From the NCBI RefSeq assembly GCF_002021815.1, contig NZ_CP019952.1:2697001-2761000 (forward strand): a DNA stretch of 64,000 bases. Direction: 5' to 3'. Origin of the DNA: Pseudomonas parafulva (GTDB lineage Bacteria; Pseudomonadota; Gammaproteobacteria; Pseudomonadales; Pseudomonadaceae). The notes under the pieces are model-generated. The model saw nothing but the letters and a program-made list of their open reading frames with translations. It did not search any database and was not told where the DNA came from. Position numbers and translations under genes: made by a program. Shown here one piece after another: positions 1 through 8,693 of this stretch; position 1 is the first letter of the stretch; each line of letters begins with the position of its first letter.

Positions 1-374
1 AGCTTGTAGTCGAACTTCGGCCCTGGTTGCGGGTTGCCATTGGGCAGGTACAAACACCCGACCAACACACCCTGTACCGCTGCCTCCAAGTAGCGGCTCT
101 GGGTGTCGTCCTCCATGCCCGGCAAGCCTCGCCGTACCTCGAGCGGCTCGCTGTCGCGCGCCAGGATCGCCACCCCGTTCCAGGCAGGCTGGCCCAGGTG
201 CAGGCAACCGTAGCCAGCGGCCTCCAGGGCCTCACCCGGGAACTGTTGGTCGGGTGCCTTGAGCTCCTGAAGGCAGACCACATCGGGCTTTTCACGTTCG
301 AGCCAGGCCAGCAGTGCTGGCAGTCGGCTGCGAATGCCGTTGATGTTGAACGTGGCGATCCTCAGCGCTTTCAT
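1..374 (-). CDS. xthA: exodeoxyribonuclease III (3' part cut by window edge)
   Basis: The reverse strand encodes the N-terminal ~124 residues of an exonuclease III / AP endonuclease of the EEP superfamily, which repairs abasic sites and degrades 3' ends of duplex DNA. The protein starts MKALRIATFNVNGIRSRLP, with the family's FNVNG and the metal-binding CLQE motif (VVCLQELKAPD), and later shows WNGVAI and a YLPNG segment. The rest lies beyond base 1. Its ATG overlaps the stop of the upstream small gene (ATGA), so the two are translationally coupled. Seen: motifs and overlap. Known: the EEP family activity. The only real uncertainty is which Pseudomonas ExoIII paralogue this is. Confidence 0.93.
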   Translation of the reverse strand, partial: MKALRIATFNINGIRSRLPALLAWLEREKPDVVCLQELKAPDQQFPGEALEAAGYGCLHLGQPAWNGVAILARDSEPLEVRRGLPGMEDDTQSRYLEAAVQGVLVGCLYLPNGNPQPGPKFDYK

Positions 375-613
375 GTGTCAGGGTCGATCACATGGGCGTG
401 CACGGCATCTTCCAGGGCATGCACGTGCGCCTGGTCGGCCAAGGCCTTGAGCGCCAGCCAATCGTCCCAATCGATGATGCCATCGTCACGCAACGCTTCG
501 GCGGTACGCACCAGTTCGTGGTGGTAGGCATCGGGCGACTCACGGCGGTAGCTGATGTCGTCGTACTGAGCGTACCAGGCCGCAAGTTCAGGGATACTGC
601 GTTCGATACTCAT
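371..613 (-). CDS. small conserved hypothetical protein, 80 aa
   Basis: An acidic protein of about 80 residues beginning MSIERSIPELAAWYAQYDD, with no signal peptide or membrane segment. I do not recognise a named domain. The start was chosen because AGGAG lies 5 bases upstream of this ATG; an in-frame ATG 51 bases further upstream lacks a comparable site. It overlaps the exonuclease III gene by 4 bases, which suggests co-transcription and possibly a linked role in DNA repair, but that is only inference from position. Confidence 0.75.
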   Translation of the reverse strand: MSIERSIPELAAWYAQYDDISYRRESPDAYHHELVRTAEALRDDGIIDWDDWLALKALADQAHVHALEDAVHAHVIDPDT

Positions 614-672
614 CACACTGCTCCTGAGAAACCCTTTGGGGTTGTGAGCCTGGCTTGAGCGCATCGTTCAAC

Positions 673-1377
673 TCAGACGCTTCGGGTCAGGCCCCCGTCG
701 ACCCGGATATTCTGCCCGGTGATGTAGGCGGCGCCATCACTGGCCAGAAACGCGACCGTGGCGGCGATTTCGTCGCTACTGCCATAGCGCTTGAGCGGCA
801 CGCTGTCGCGACGCTGCTCGGTGGCCGGCAAGCTGTCGATCCAACCCGGCAGCACGTTGTTCATGCGCACATTGTCACGTGCGTAAGTGTCCGCGAAGAG
901 TTTGCTGAACGCAGCCAGTCCGGCACGCATCACGGCGGATGTGGGAAACAAATCGCTGGGTTCGAAGGCCCAGGCACTGGAAATATTCACGATGACCCCG
1001 CCGCCCTGGCGCTGCATCACTGGTGTGACCAGGCGTGTGGGCCGGATGACGTTGAGCAGGTAGGTGTCCATGCCGGCATGCCAGTCGGCGTCGGTCAGGT
1101 CCAGCACCGGCCCCCGAGGTCCGTGGCCCGCGCTGTTGACCAGCACGTCGATGCGGCCCCACTGCTGCATGACCTTGTTGACCAAGCGCTCAAGGTCCTC
1201 CGTGCATTGGTTGCTACCTGTCACGCCCAGCCCGCCCAGCGTCCTGGCCAAGGCCTCGCCCTTGCCAGAGGAGGAAAGAATCGCGACCTTGTAACCATCG
1301 GCGGCCAGGCGCCTGGCTGCCGCCGCGCCCATGCCACTACCGCCTGCGGTGATGATTGCAACCTTTTCGATTGTCAT
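673..1377 (-). CDS. SDR-family oxidoreductase with altered active site
   Basis: A 234-residue short-chain dehydrogenase/reductase. The dinucleotide-binding TAGGSGMG motif (residues 10-17), NSAG (81-84), ISS (132-134) and a C-terminal ITGQNIRVDGG are clear. At the place of the classical YxxxK catalytic pair the sequence reads SAVMR (147-151), so Tyr is replaced by Ser and Lys by Arg. This fits a recognisable divergent SDR subgroup with a conserved MNNVLPGWIDS segment, so it is probably a real lineage rather than decay. Substrate unknown; FabG-like activity should not be assumed. It runs in the same direction as the LysR gene behind it, 85 bases away. Confidence 0.88.
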   Translation of the reverse strand: MTIEKVAIITAGGSGMGAAAARRLAADGYKVAILSSSGKGEALARTLGGLGVTGSNQCTEDLERLVNKVMQQWGRIDVLVNSAGHGPRGPVLDLTDADWHAGMDTYLLNVIRPTRLVTPVMQRQGGGVIVNISSAWAFEPSDLFPTSAVMRAGLAAFSKLFADTYARDNVRMNNVLPGWIDSLPATEQRRDSVPLKRYGSSDEIAATVAFLASDGAAYITGQNIRVDGGLTRSV

Positions 1378-1462
1378 GCTGCCTCCTGTGATGGGTCATC
1401 GAGTAGGTACAGGGCTCAGGCTACCAAATGGCAGAAAAGCGAGGGAGACAGCTGCCAATGCG

Positions 1463-2368
1463 TTAGCCAGTAGTTTTGCTATCACCGGCATCAGACCTGA
1501 GCCAGTCGATGACCCACTGCAGCAGCTGCGTCTCTCGCCCTTTGCGGGGCCATACCAGGTAGAACGCCTTGTCTGGGCGCAGGTGCGATTCGGCGACCTG
1601 GACCAGGCGCTCGGCGTCGATGTCCTGCGCAACGAAGGCGCGTTCCGCCAGCGCAATGCCCTGCCCGCCAATGGCCGCGTCGATGGCAAGCGACGTCTGG
1701 TTGAACTGGACAGACCTTGCACAGACGGCGGGGTGACCGGGATAGACCTGCGCACGGTAAGACGGCCACCAATCATGAGCATCACTCAGGGCCACATAGC
1801 GCTCCAGGCTTGCGAAGTCTTCAGGCGGGCCAAGCGCCGCTACCAGGGAGGGGCTCGCCACCGCGATGATGTCCGAGGCCATCAACAGTGCCTGCTCAAG
1901 CCCTGGCCCAAAAGGCGGGCGCCCGTAGCGCACGGCAAGGTCGACGCCGTCGGTATGAAAATGCGACAGCCGATCGGTGGCCAGTATTCGCACATCCAAT
2001 GTCGGGTGGCGCTCGGCCAGTCCGCCGAGCCTGGGTATCAGCCACTTGGCTGCGAAGGTAGGAGTCACGCTGACAGTGATATGGGAAGGCGCAGGTCGCA
2101 GCCGGCGCGTCGCCTCATTGAGCATGCCCATCGCAGTGCGCACGGTTTCGCTATACCCCCGGCCAGCGTCGGTCAATGCCAGGCCTCGGGGCAGGCGTTC
2201 GAACAAGCGTACCTCCAAGGCGCGCTCCAACCCCCGAATCTGCTGAGCCACGGCAGCCTGGGTAACCCCCAGCTCTGCAGCAGCCAGGCGAAAATTGAGG
2301 TGCCGTGCCACGACCTCGAATACCCGCAGGGCGCCAAGGGACGGCAAGTCGGAAAAAAGGGCAGGCAT
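1463..2368 (-). CDS. LysR-family transcriptional regulator (GcvA-like)
   Basis: A 301-residue LTTR. Residues 7-65 form the winged helix-turn-helix (LGALRVFEVVARHLNF ... GVTQAAVAQQIRGLE), followed by the linker helix and a periplasmic-binding-like effector domain (HITVSVTPTFAAKWLIPRL). The length is normal for the family. I chose the second methionine (MPALFSDLPS) because LTTRs normally have few residues before the HTH; a start 54 bases upstream is possible and neither has a strong ribosome site. Target unknown; the SDR gene just downstream on the same strand and the disrupted region upstream are candidates. Confidence 0.87.
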   Translation of the reverse strand: MPALFSDLPSLGALRVFEVVARHLNFRLAAAELGVTQAAVAQQIRGLERALEVRLFERLPRGLALTDAGRGYSETVRTAMGMLNEATRRLRPAPSHITVSVTPTFAAKWLIPRLGGLAERHPTLDVRILATDRLSHFHTDGVDLAVRYGRPPFGPGLEQALLMASDIIAVASPSLVAALGPPEDFASLERYVALSDAHDWWPSYRAQVYPGHPAVCARSVQFNQTSLAIDAAIGGQGIALAERAFVAQDIDAERLVQVAESHLRPDKAFYLVWPRKGRETQLLQWVIDWLRSDAGDSKTTG

Positions 2369-2869
2369 AGGACGTTGTTCGATCCAGGCTGGGCAGATTG
2401 GCACGAGGCTAGCCCCATCCATGCAGGAAGTCGATGAGCGTTCAGGCCAAAGTGTCCGTTCGGCCGAGCAGGACTGACCGGCAACTCCCTCGCTGCACGC
2501 TCAGGCGGGCATGGATACATTCCTTTGCAATTGCCAGAAACAAGCGCTGGTACTATGACCTCACCGCTTGCCCACACGGACCGTCAGCATGCAGATACGC
2601 ACACTTTCCCGCCATGAATTCAATGAGGCCAGCGCCTAGGGCATGAATTGGCATGCGGACACGCTCGTGCCTCTTCTGCCTGCACAGGGCATGGCGACAG
2701 AGGCTGATTGACTGGCCGATGCAACAGGCCTTGAGCACGTGGTGCCTCACGCAGGCCAATGACGCTGAGATTTTTGATCAGATGGACACTCGTTGTGTCT
2801 ATGTAAAGGCGGGCACTGCTGGTGCAGTACCAGGACTGCCACGCCATTCGTTTTTCCCGGAGACACTGC
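2369..2869. other. 500-bp gene-free stretch with a possible gene remnant
   Basis: No intact gene is convincing here. On the plus strand an ATG at 2589 opens a plausible 16-codon frame (MQIRTLSRHEFNEASA) that ends in TAG at 2637; the same frame then continues as GMNWHADTLVPLLPAQGM before further stops. This could be the remains of a gene once regulated by the divergent LysR gene. I see no repeat or mobile element. The rest should contain the promoters of the LysR gene and the ABC transporter. Confidence 0.35.
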
Positions 2870-4723
2870 ATGCTTCATATCTTTGAGCGTAGGCTCGACC
2901 CATTCCCTCCCGATGAGGTACCGCCGCCTCCCGTTGGCCTCGTGCCGTTTCTGTGGGCGTGCACCCGTGGGGCGCGCGGCTACATTCTGGCGCTGGCCCT
3001 GCTCAGTGCCGGCGTGTCCCTGTACGAAGCCTGGTTGTTCAGCTTCCTTGGCCAGGTGGTGGACCTGCTGTCGGCCTGGCAGGCCGGCGACACCGCTGCC
3101 GCCCAGGAAAGTCACGTATTGTGGGGAATTGGCATCGTCCTGGTGATCAGCATAGGCTTGGTGGCGCTACGCACCATGGTCCAGCACCAGATACTGGCCA
3201 TCAACCTGCCGCTGCGCCTGCGCTGGGATTTTCACCGGCTGATGCTGCGCCAGAGCCTGTCGTTCTTCTCCGATGAGTTTTCCGGGCGGGTCACCACCAA
3301 GGTGATGCAGACTGCATTGGCCGTGCGCGAGGTACTGTTCACGGTCATTGAGATCCTGCCTGGCATTGGCGTCTATTTCATCGCCATCATCGCCCTGGCC
3401 GGCGGCTTTGCCTTGAAACTGATGCTGCCGTTCATTGCCTGGCTGGTGCTGTTCGGGCTGGCAATGGTCTATTTCGTTCCACGCCTGGGCGCAGTGGGTG
3501 AAGAGCAGGCCCATGCGCGCTCGTCGATGACTGGGCGCATTTCCGACGCCTATACCAACATCACCACGGTCAAGTTGTTCTCGCACTCCAAGCGCGAAGC
3601 CCATTTTGCCCGGGCGGCCATGGAGGACTTCAAGCAGACCGGTTTCCGGCAGATGCGTCTGGTGAGCCAGTTCGAGATCGTCAACCAGGCGTTGGTGGTA
3701 GGGCTGATTCTCGGTGCAGGCGGTTATGCGCTGTGGCTATGGCACCAGGGCCAGGTGGGCACCGGCGCTGTGGCGGCCATCACCGCCATGGCCCTGCGCA
3801 TCAATGGTATGTCGCACTGGATCATGTGGCAGATGACCTCATTGTTCGAAAACATCGGCACACTTCAGGACGGCATGGCCACCCTGACGCGCGGCCCGAA
3901 AGTGCAGGACGCCCCGGACGCCACTGCGCTGGTGACCCGTGGTGGCGCGGTAACATTCGACAAGGTCAGTTTCAACTACAACGGTGAACGCCAGGTACTG
4001 ACCGACCTCAGCCTGGACATCAAGCCGGGTGAAAAAGTGGGTTTGGTCGGCCGTTCCGGTGCAGGCAAGTCCACGCTGATCAGCTTGCTGTTGCGCTTTT
4101 ACGACGTGGACAGTGGCCAGATTCGTATCGATGGTCAGGACGTTGCCAAGGTCACCCAGGACAGCCTGCGCAGCGCCATCGGCATGGTGACCCAGGATAC
4201 GTCACTGCTGCATCGCACCATTGGCGAGAACATCGCCTATGGTCGGCCAGATGCCACCGAGGCGCAAATCCAGGCGGCCGCCCGTGATGCGCAAGCTCAC
4301 GGGTTCATCAGCCAGCTCAGCGACCAACACGGTCGCACCGGCTACGACACCATGGTCGGCGAGCGCGGCATCAAGCTGTCCGGTGGGCAACGTCAGCGCA
4401 TCGCCATCGCCCGGGTGATGCTCAAGAACGCCCCCATCCTGCTGCTCGACGAGGCGACCAGTGCACTGGATTCCGAGGTGGAGGTCGCCATCCAGGAAAG
4501 CCTGGACGAGATGATGGAAGGCAAGACCGTGATTGCGATCGCCCATCGCCTGTCCACGATCGCCGCCATGGACCGCCTGATCGTGATGGATGAAGGGCGC
4601 ATCATCGAGCAGGGTACGCATGCCCAGTTGCTGGAGAAGAACGGCACCTATGCGCGCCTGTGGCAGCATCAGAGCGGCGGCTTCCTTGGCGAAGACCAGG
4701 GTATGGCGCACGCGCTCAACTGA
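2870..4723 (+). CDS. ABC transporter, fused permease and ATPase (exporter type)
   Basis: A 617-residue half-transporter of the MsbA/multidrug exporter type that should work as a homodimer in the inner membrane. Residues ~30-335 are a six-helix ABC_membrane domain; residues ~358-600 are the ATPase, with Walker A GRSGAGKST (394-402), signature LSGGQ (503-507) and Walker B ILLLDEAT, followed by the H-loop (IAIAHRLST). The start was chosen for a GGAG 8 bases upstream; an earlier in-frame ATG adds 16 residues that do not look native. It is a single-gene unit closed by a strong hairpin. Substrate cannot be told from sequence. Confidence 0.93.
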   Translation: MLHIFERRLDPFPPDEVPPPPVGLVPFLWACTRGARGYILALALLSAGVSLYEAWLFSFLGQVVDLLSAWQAGDTAAAQESHVLWGIGIVLVISIGLVALRTMVQHQILAINLPLRLRWDFHRLMLRQSLSFFSDEFSGRVTTKVMQTALAVREVLFTVIEILPGIGVYFIAIIALAGGFALKLMLPFIAWLVLFGLAMVYFVPRLGAVGEEQAHARSSMTGRISDAYTNITTVKLFSHSKREAHFARAAMEDFKQTGFRQMRLVSQFEIVNQALVVGLILGAGGYALWLWHQGQVGTGAVAAITAMALRINGMSHWIMWQMTSLFENIGTLQDGMATLTRGPKVQDAPDATALVTRGGAVTFDKVSFNYNGERQVLTDLSLDIKPGEKVGLVGRSGAGKSTLISLLLRFYDVDSGQIRIDGQDVAKVTQDSLRSAIGMVTQDTSLLHRTIGENIAYGRPDATEAQIQAAARDAQAHGFISQLSDQHGRTGYDTMVGERGIKLSGGQRQRIAIARVMLKNAPILLLDEATSALDSEVEVAIQESLDEMMEGKTVIAIAHRLSTIAAMDRLIVMDEGRIIEQGTHAQLLEKNGTYARLWQHQSGGFLGEDQGMAHALN

Positions 4724-4771
4724 ATGGGCGCGCGCTGATCCGTTGCCTGGACAAATAATGTTAGAGCGTTG

Positions 4772-4810
4772 ACCCATCGCCCCTGTGTGGTTGACTCAGG
4801 GGCGATGGGT
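4772..4810 (+). terminator. strong stem-loop terminator after the ABC transporter gene
   Basis: A perfect 14-bp inverted repeat (4772-4785 with 4797-4810) with an 11-base loop, starting 48 bases after the transporter stop and followed by TTGCAATT rather than a long T tract. It very likely ends or stabilises the transporter transcript. Confidence 0.7.
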
Positions 4811-4951
4811 TTGCAATTACAAAGGCGCTGTTTGCGCTCGTCGCTCACATCACTGGCATGAACGACTTGGTCCAAACTCTTCTAGACGGTATCCTCCGGT
4901 AGCTTAAAGCCACCAGTTAGGCGTTCATTGTAAGCCCTCAAGGAAGAGCCT

Positions 4952-5488
4952 TTGCCCAGTCGATCATCTCGTCACACCATCGCCCGCCAATGGGAACTCC
5001 TCAAGCTACTGCCGGGCCACCATCCCGGCATGAGTTGCACGCAATTACAGGCAGCGCTGTCCAGCGCAGGTCATGCCACGACTAAGCGAACGGTCGAGCG
5101 TGACCTGGTCGAACTGGCAGGGCTGTTCCCGTTGCAGCGCAACAGCGCGTGCATGCCCTATAGCTGGCACTGGCAGCCCGGAAGCAAGTTGCGCGACGGG
5201 GCAACGACCACGCCAGGTGAGGCCCCTGTCCAAGTGGAATTGCATGCCTGGGTCGACGAGTCGCTCTATCATCATCTGGAGACGCATCCGCTGGGTACGG
5301 GCATGCGCCTCACACGCCTGCCCAATGGCGGTGCCATTTTGGTGACGACGGTAGCGGATGATCGAGCGTTGATGGGCTGGCTGCTGTCCCAGGCCGGGGC
5401 GATCCGCGTTCAGGGACCGCAATCGGTGCGCCTGGCTTTGCTGGAACACCTGCGTCAGAGCCTGGCACTGCACGACACTGGCGCTTGA
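4952..5488 (+). CDS. short HTH regulator related to WYL proteins, lacking the WYL core
   Basis: A 178-residue protein with an N-terminal winged HTH (QWELLKLLPGHHPGMSCTQL ... TKRTVERDLVEL) typical of DeoR/WYL regulators. The C-terminal ~85 residues (VQVELHAWVDESLYHHLE to ALLEHLRQSL) match the pattern of the WYL C-terminal extension. Full-length WYL regulators are about 320 residues; here the middle WYL domain appears to be missing. Translation probably starts at TTG 4952, which has AAGGAAG just upstream; no ATG fits. Target unknown. Confidence 0.78.
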   Translation: MPSRSSRHTIARQWELLKLLPGHHPGMSCTQLQAALSSAGHATTKRTVERDLVELAGLFPLQRNSACMPYSWHWQPGSKLRDGATTTPGEAPVQVELHAWVDESLYHHLETHPLGTGMRLTRLPNGGAILVTTVADDRALMGWLLSQAGAIRVQGPQSVRLALLEHLRQSLALHDTGA

Positions 5489-5495
5489 GTAACGC

Positions 5496-6218
5496 CTAGG
5501 ACGGCCGCCGGCGGGACAGGCAGGCGTAACCCAGCGCCAGCACGCTCACCCCCAGAACAGCCAACAGCCCCATCAGCTCTGTGCTGTAGCGGGCAACCCA
5601 GGCCGGGAAGCCGGTGACCGACTGATACACCTGAATATCCGCCGTGCCTTCGGCGTAGCTGATACCGACCCCACTCTGGCGTATCTGCGAATAATCAGCA
5701 TCGAAATACACCCAGACCTTGCTGGCGCCACCGGCCTCTATCGCCGGGATCTCAAGCTGAGCAGTGGCAGCTTCAAGCAAGGTGTCATTGCCGGCCGAAT
5801 CGCGGATTTGCACCAGGCCTTTGGACGGCAAGCGAATCCTCACCTGGTCCACGGGTGCATTGCCGGTGTTCTGCAACTCGATGAGCAAGCCAGTCCGGTG
5901 GTCGACCAGGCCGGCCTCGAAAGGTTTTGCAAACAGCTGGGCATAAGGCGCCTGGGCTATCTCCACCAGCCGGTCGACCTGATCACGGCTCAGTTGCCCT
6001 TGGCCGATCGTGTTTATGCGTGCACTCAACTGCTCGTACTTGAGCTGCTCGCTGGCTTTGCTGATGCGCTCGCTGAACTGCCCTGGATAGGTCAGGTAGG
6101 CATAGGTCAGCGACGCTTCCAGGCGCGGGCTGCCCACCACTGCCTTGTAGACGAACAACAGGGCCGCCAGCCCGATCAGAACGGCTACGAGGAGTTTCCC
6201 CACCTTGTCCCAGCTCAA
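5496..6218 (-). CDS. hypothetical membrane-anchored protein, 240 aa
   Basis: The protein has a membrane helix at residues 8-25 (LLVAVLIGLAALLFVY) and a second near the C-terminus (~212-232), followed by a short arginine-rich tail. The ~185 residues between them are hydrophilic with a beta-rich, immunoglobulin-like stretch (LIELQNTGNAPVDQVRIRLP). This suggests a periplasmic domain held by both ends in the inner membrane. The start is TTG 6218, with AAAGGAAG upstream. I do not recognise the family. It lies 83 bases behind the small gene at 6302-6604 on the same strand and 7 bases from the convergent WYL-like gene. Confidence 0.75.
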   Translation of the reverse strand: MSWDKVGKLLVAVLIGLAALLFVYKAVVGSPRLEASLTYAYLTYPGQFSERISKASEQLKYEQLSARINTIGQGQLSRDQVDRLVEIAQAPYAQLFAKPFEAGLVDHRTGLLIELQNTGNAPVDQVRIRLPSKGLVQIRDSAGNDTLLEAATAQLEIPAIEAGGASKVWVYFDADYSQIRQSGVGISYAEGTADIQVYQSVTGFPAWVARYSTELMGLLAVLGVSVLALGYACLSRRRPS

Positions 6219-6301
6219 TGCACTCTTCCTTTTGTCGAGTTACAGGCGATACGCGCCGCCAAGGGTGCCAAGTTCGCAGCCCCCAGGCAAGCGCCTGACC
6301 G

Positions 6302-6604
6302 CTATCGTTCGACATCGTCCTCACGAACATTGCGCAACGCCTGCAATTGCCCGTCGATAAGGGCCTTGGCCATGGCGGCCAGGTAGCAGGTGGCAAGCAT
6401 CGCGTTTCTGCGGTCTGCGGGCTTGTCGATGGCCTTGCGGGTAAGCTCGGTGATGCAACCCATGATGGTGGATGCTTCCATCAAGGCAGTACGCAAGGGC
6501 AACGCTGGCTTCATCTGGACCAGGTCGGAACCGGCGCTTGCGAAACGTCGGGCTGCGTTGACCACGGTGGGGCCTTGGGTTGGTAGGGTGGGTTTGTTGT
6601 CCAT
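6302..6604 (-). CDS. DUF6124-like small protein, 100 aa
   Basis: A 100-residue, probably helical cytoplasmic protein. Its organisation (short variable N-terminus, then LRTALMEASTIMGCITELTRKAI and an alanine-rich helix) resembles the small DUF6124 proteins abundant in Pseudomonas; that match is from memory and not certain. A GGGAG lies 9 bases before the ATG. Function unknown. Confidence 0.65.
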   Translation of the reverse strand: MDNKPTLPTQGPTVVNAARRFASAGSDLVQMKPALPLRTALMEASTIMGCITELTRKAIDKPADRRNAMLATCYLAAMAKALIDGQLQALRNVREDDVER

Positions 6605-6771
6605 GCTGTTTGCTCCCTGTCTGGAGACCCGAGACTAGGCAGGTGCTTCCGTGAGCACAACGACCAGCAAGTGCATGCGCGCATTTTCAGAAAGGGCCTA
6701 CATGATCGCTGCCTCTTGACCGTTTGCCCTCGGTCACCGAGGATCGAAACCCCGCCTACAAGGATGTCAAC

Positions 6772-7395
6772 ATGCTGCGCATACTGGGCAAAGCCTCATC
6801 GATCAACGTTCGCAAGGTGCTGTGGGCGTGCGCGGAGTTTCAGGTCCCGTTCGTGCGTGAGGACTGGGGATCGGGCTTTCAGGCAACCGACAGCGAAGCG
6901 TTTCTTGCGCTCAACCCAAACGCCCTGATCCCCGTCATCCAGGACGGCGACTTCACCTTGTGGGAGTCCAACAGCATCATTCGCTACTTGGCCAACTGCT
7001 ATGGCGCAGCAGCGTTCTACCCAGTGGAGGCCCGCACCCGGGCCAGGATCGACCAGTGGATCGACTGGCAGGCTTCGGACCTGAACGCCTCCTGGCGCTA
7101 TGCGTTCCTGTCGCTGGTTCGGCATTCACCTGCCCATCAGGACCCGCATGCGCTGGCCAACGGCTGTGCCGAGTGGGGGCGCAACATGCTCATTCTCGAG
7201 CGCCAACTGGCCCGCACTGACGCCTACGTGGCAGGGCGCGACTTCACACTGGCCGACATTCCCATTGGCCTGTCGGTCAACCGCTGGTTCGAAACACCGC
7301 TCGAACACCCTCACCTGCCTGCCTTACGCGATTATTACGAGCGCCTGAGCGAGCGCCCGGCCTACCATGAACATGGGCGTAACGGCACGCCCTGA
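6772..7395 (+). CDS. glutathione S-transferase family protein
   Basis: A 207-residue cytosolic GST. The N-terminal thioredoxin-like domain (residues 1-78) has [12 protein letters not shown] at the active-site helix, the cis-proline region ([20 protein letters not shown]) and the [10 protein letters not shown] glutathione-binding motif; the C-terminal helical domain follows ([16 protein letters not shown]). Ser9/Ser10 before INVRK are the likely catalytic residues in theta/beta-like enzymes. The start at [10 protein letters not shown] has AAGGATG upstream. It is monocistronic and convergent with the MFS gene. Substrate unknown. Confidence 0.92.
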   Translation: MLRILGKASSINVRKVLWACAEFQVPFVREDWGSGFQATDSEAFLALNPNALIPVIQDGDFTLWESNSIIRYLANCYGAAAFYPVEARTRARIDQWIDWQASDLNASWRYAFLSLVRHSPAHQDPHALANGCAEWGRNMLILERQLARTDAYVAGRDFTLADIPIGLSVNRWFETPLEHPHLPALRDYYERLSERPAYHEHGRNGTP

Positions 7396-7428
7396 CCGCT
7401 AGCAGAGGCCTTGGCGCAGGCCCATGCC

Positions 7429-8598
7429 TCAGACCGCGACCTGGGTAACCTGGTGGCGACCCCGCCAGGCGAACGTCAGCACCATTATCAAGCCCAGCGC
7501 CGCAGTGCCAGCGCCGGCCAACGCGATGGCCGAGTAACCGAGGCCGCCGTTGATCACGGCGCCCCCTAAGGCAGCGCCAATGGCGTTGCCCAGGTTGAAA
7601 GCTCCGATGTTCACAGCCGATGCCAGGTTCGGTGCGTCCTTGGCGGCCTCCATCACGCGCATCTGCAGGGGCGGCACGAGGGCGAAGCTGGCTGCGCCCC
7701 AAACCAGGATTGCGCCAGCGGTCAGCAGGGACGAGCCCAGCACCAGTGGAAACACCAGCAGCACTGCGATCAGCACGGCGAGCGAGACGATCAGGGTTCG
7801 ATCTACGGAACGGTCCGCCGCCTTACCGCCCCACACGTTACCCAGGGTCAGGCCAACACCAAACAGCACCAGCATGGACGTGACGAATGCAGTAGAGGCG
7901 CCGGCTTCGTTTTGCAGGATGGGCGCGATGTAGGTAAACACCGTGAACATCGCGCTGGAACCCACCACGGTCAGGAGCAAGGCAGCCAACACGGGCCCAC
8001 GGGTCAGCACACGTATCTCGGCCAGTGCACCGTCGCCTTTGGGCGATGGCACATTTGGCAAGGCATACCACAGCGTAGTCATCGCCACCAGGCCGAGCCC
8101 GGCTATGCCCCAGAACGCCGTGCGCCAGCCGAGCAACTCGCCAAACCAGGTCGCCAGAGGGACACCGCCGATGGTGGCCAGCGTCAGGCCCATGAACATT
8201 GCAGCCACGGCGCCGGCACGTTTCTCAGCGGGCACCACGCTGGCCGCGACGATGGCACCTATACCGAAGAAGGCGCCGTGGTTGAGCGAGGTCACCACCC
8301 GTGCGACCAACAGGCTGGCGTAGTCACTGGCCAGGGCCGACATCAGGTTGCCCAAGGTGAAGATGGCCATCAGGCCGATCAGCAGGTATCGGCGCGGTAC
8401 GCGTACGGTTGCCAGGGTCATGAGCGGGGCGCCGATCAGTACACCCAGTGCATAGGCGCTGACCAACAGACCCGCGGCCGGAATGGAAACGCCCAGATCA
8501 GTGGCGATGCTGGGCAGCATACCCATGGGGGCGAACTCGGTAACCCCGATACCGAATGCGCCCATGGCGAGCGCTACAAGGGGTGGGTTGATACGCAT
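7429..8598 (-). CDS. MFS transporter, drug/arabinose efflux type
   Basis: A 389-residue, 12-helix major facilitator of the DHA1 group, resembling YdhP/AraJ-type exporters: GAFGIGVTEFAPMGMLP in helix 1, a PRRYLLIGL loop-2 segment, and LNHGAFFGIGA in helix 4. The start MRINPPLVALAMG is supported by AAGGAG 8 bases upstream; a longer frame adds 31 residues without a site. It is transcribed divergently from the LysR gene at 8694 with 95 bp between them, the usual sign that this LysR controls the pump. Confidence 0.92.
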   Translation of the reverse strand: MRINPPLVALAMGAFGIGVTEFAPMGMLPSIATDLGVSIPAAGLLVSAYALGVLIGAPLMTLATVRVPRRYLLIGLMAIFTLGNLMSALASDYASLLVARVVTSLNHGAFFGIGAIVAASVVPAEKRAGAVAAMFMGLTLATIGGVPLATWFGELLGWRTAFWGIAGLGLVAMTTLWYALPNVPSPKGDGALAEIRVLTRGPVLAALLLTVVGSSAMFTVFTYIAPILQNEAGASTAFVTSMLVLFGVGLTLGNVWGGKAADRSVDRTLIVSLAVLIAVLLVFPLVLGSSLLTAGAILVWGAASFALVPPLQMRVMEAAKDAPNLASAVNIGAFNLGNAIGAALGGAVINGGLGYSAIALAGAGTAALGLIMVLTFAWRGRHQVTQVAV

Positions 8599-8693
8599 GG
8601 CTAAACTCCTTATCTGTGCCGTAAATGCTACGATCTGTTTCACCAAGGCACTAGATAGCGATTTTGCGAACCACCTTTGCGTACGAGGCACAA

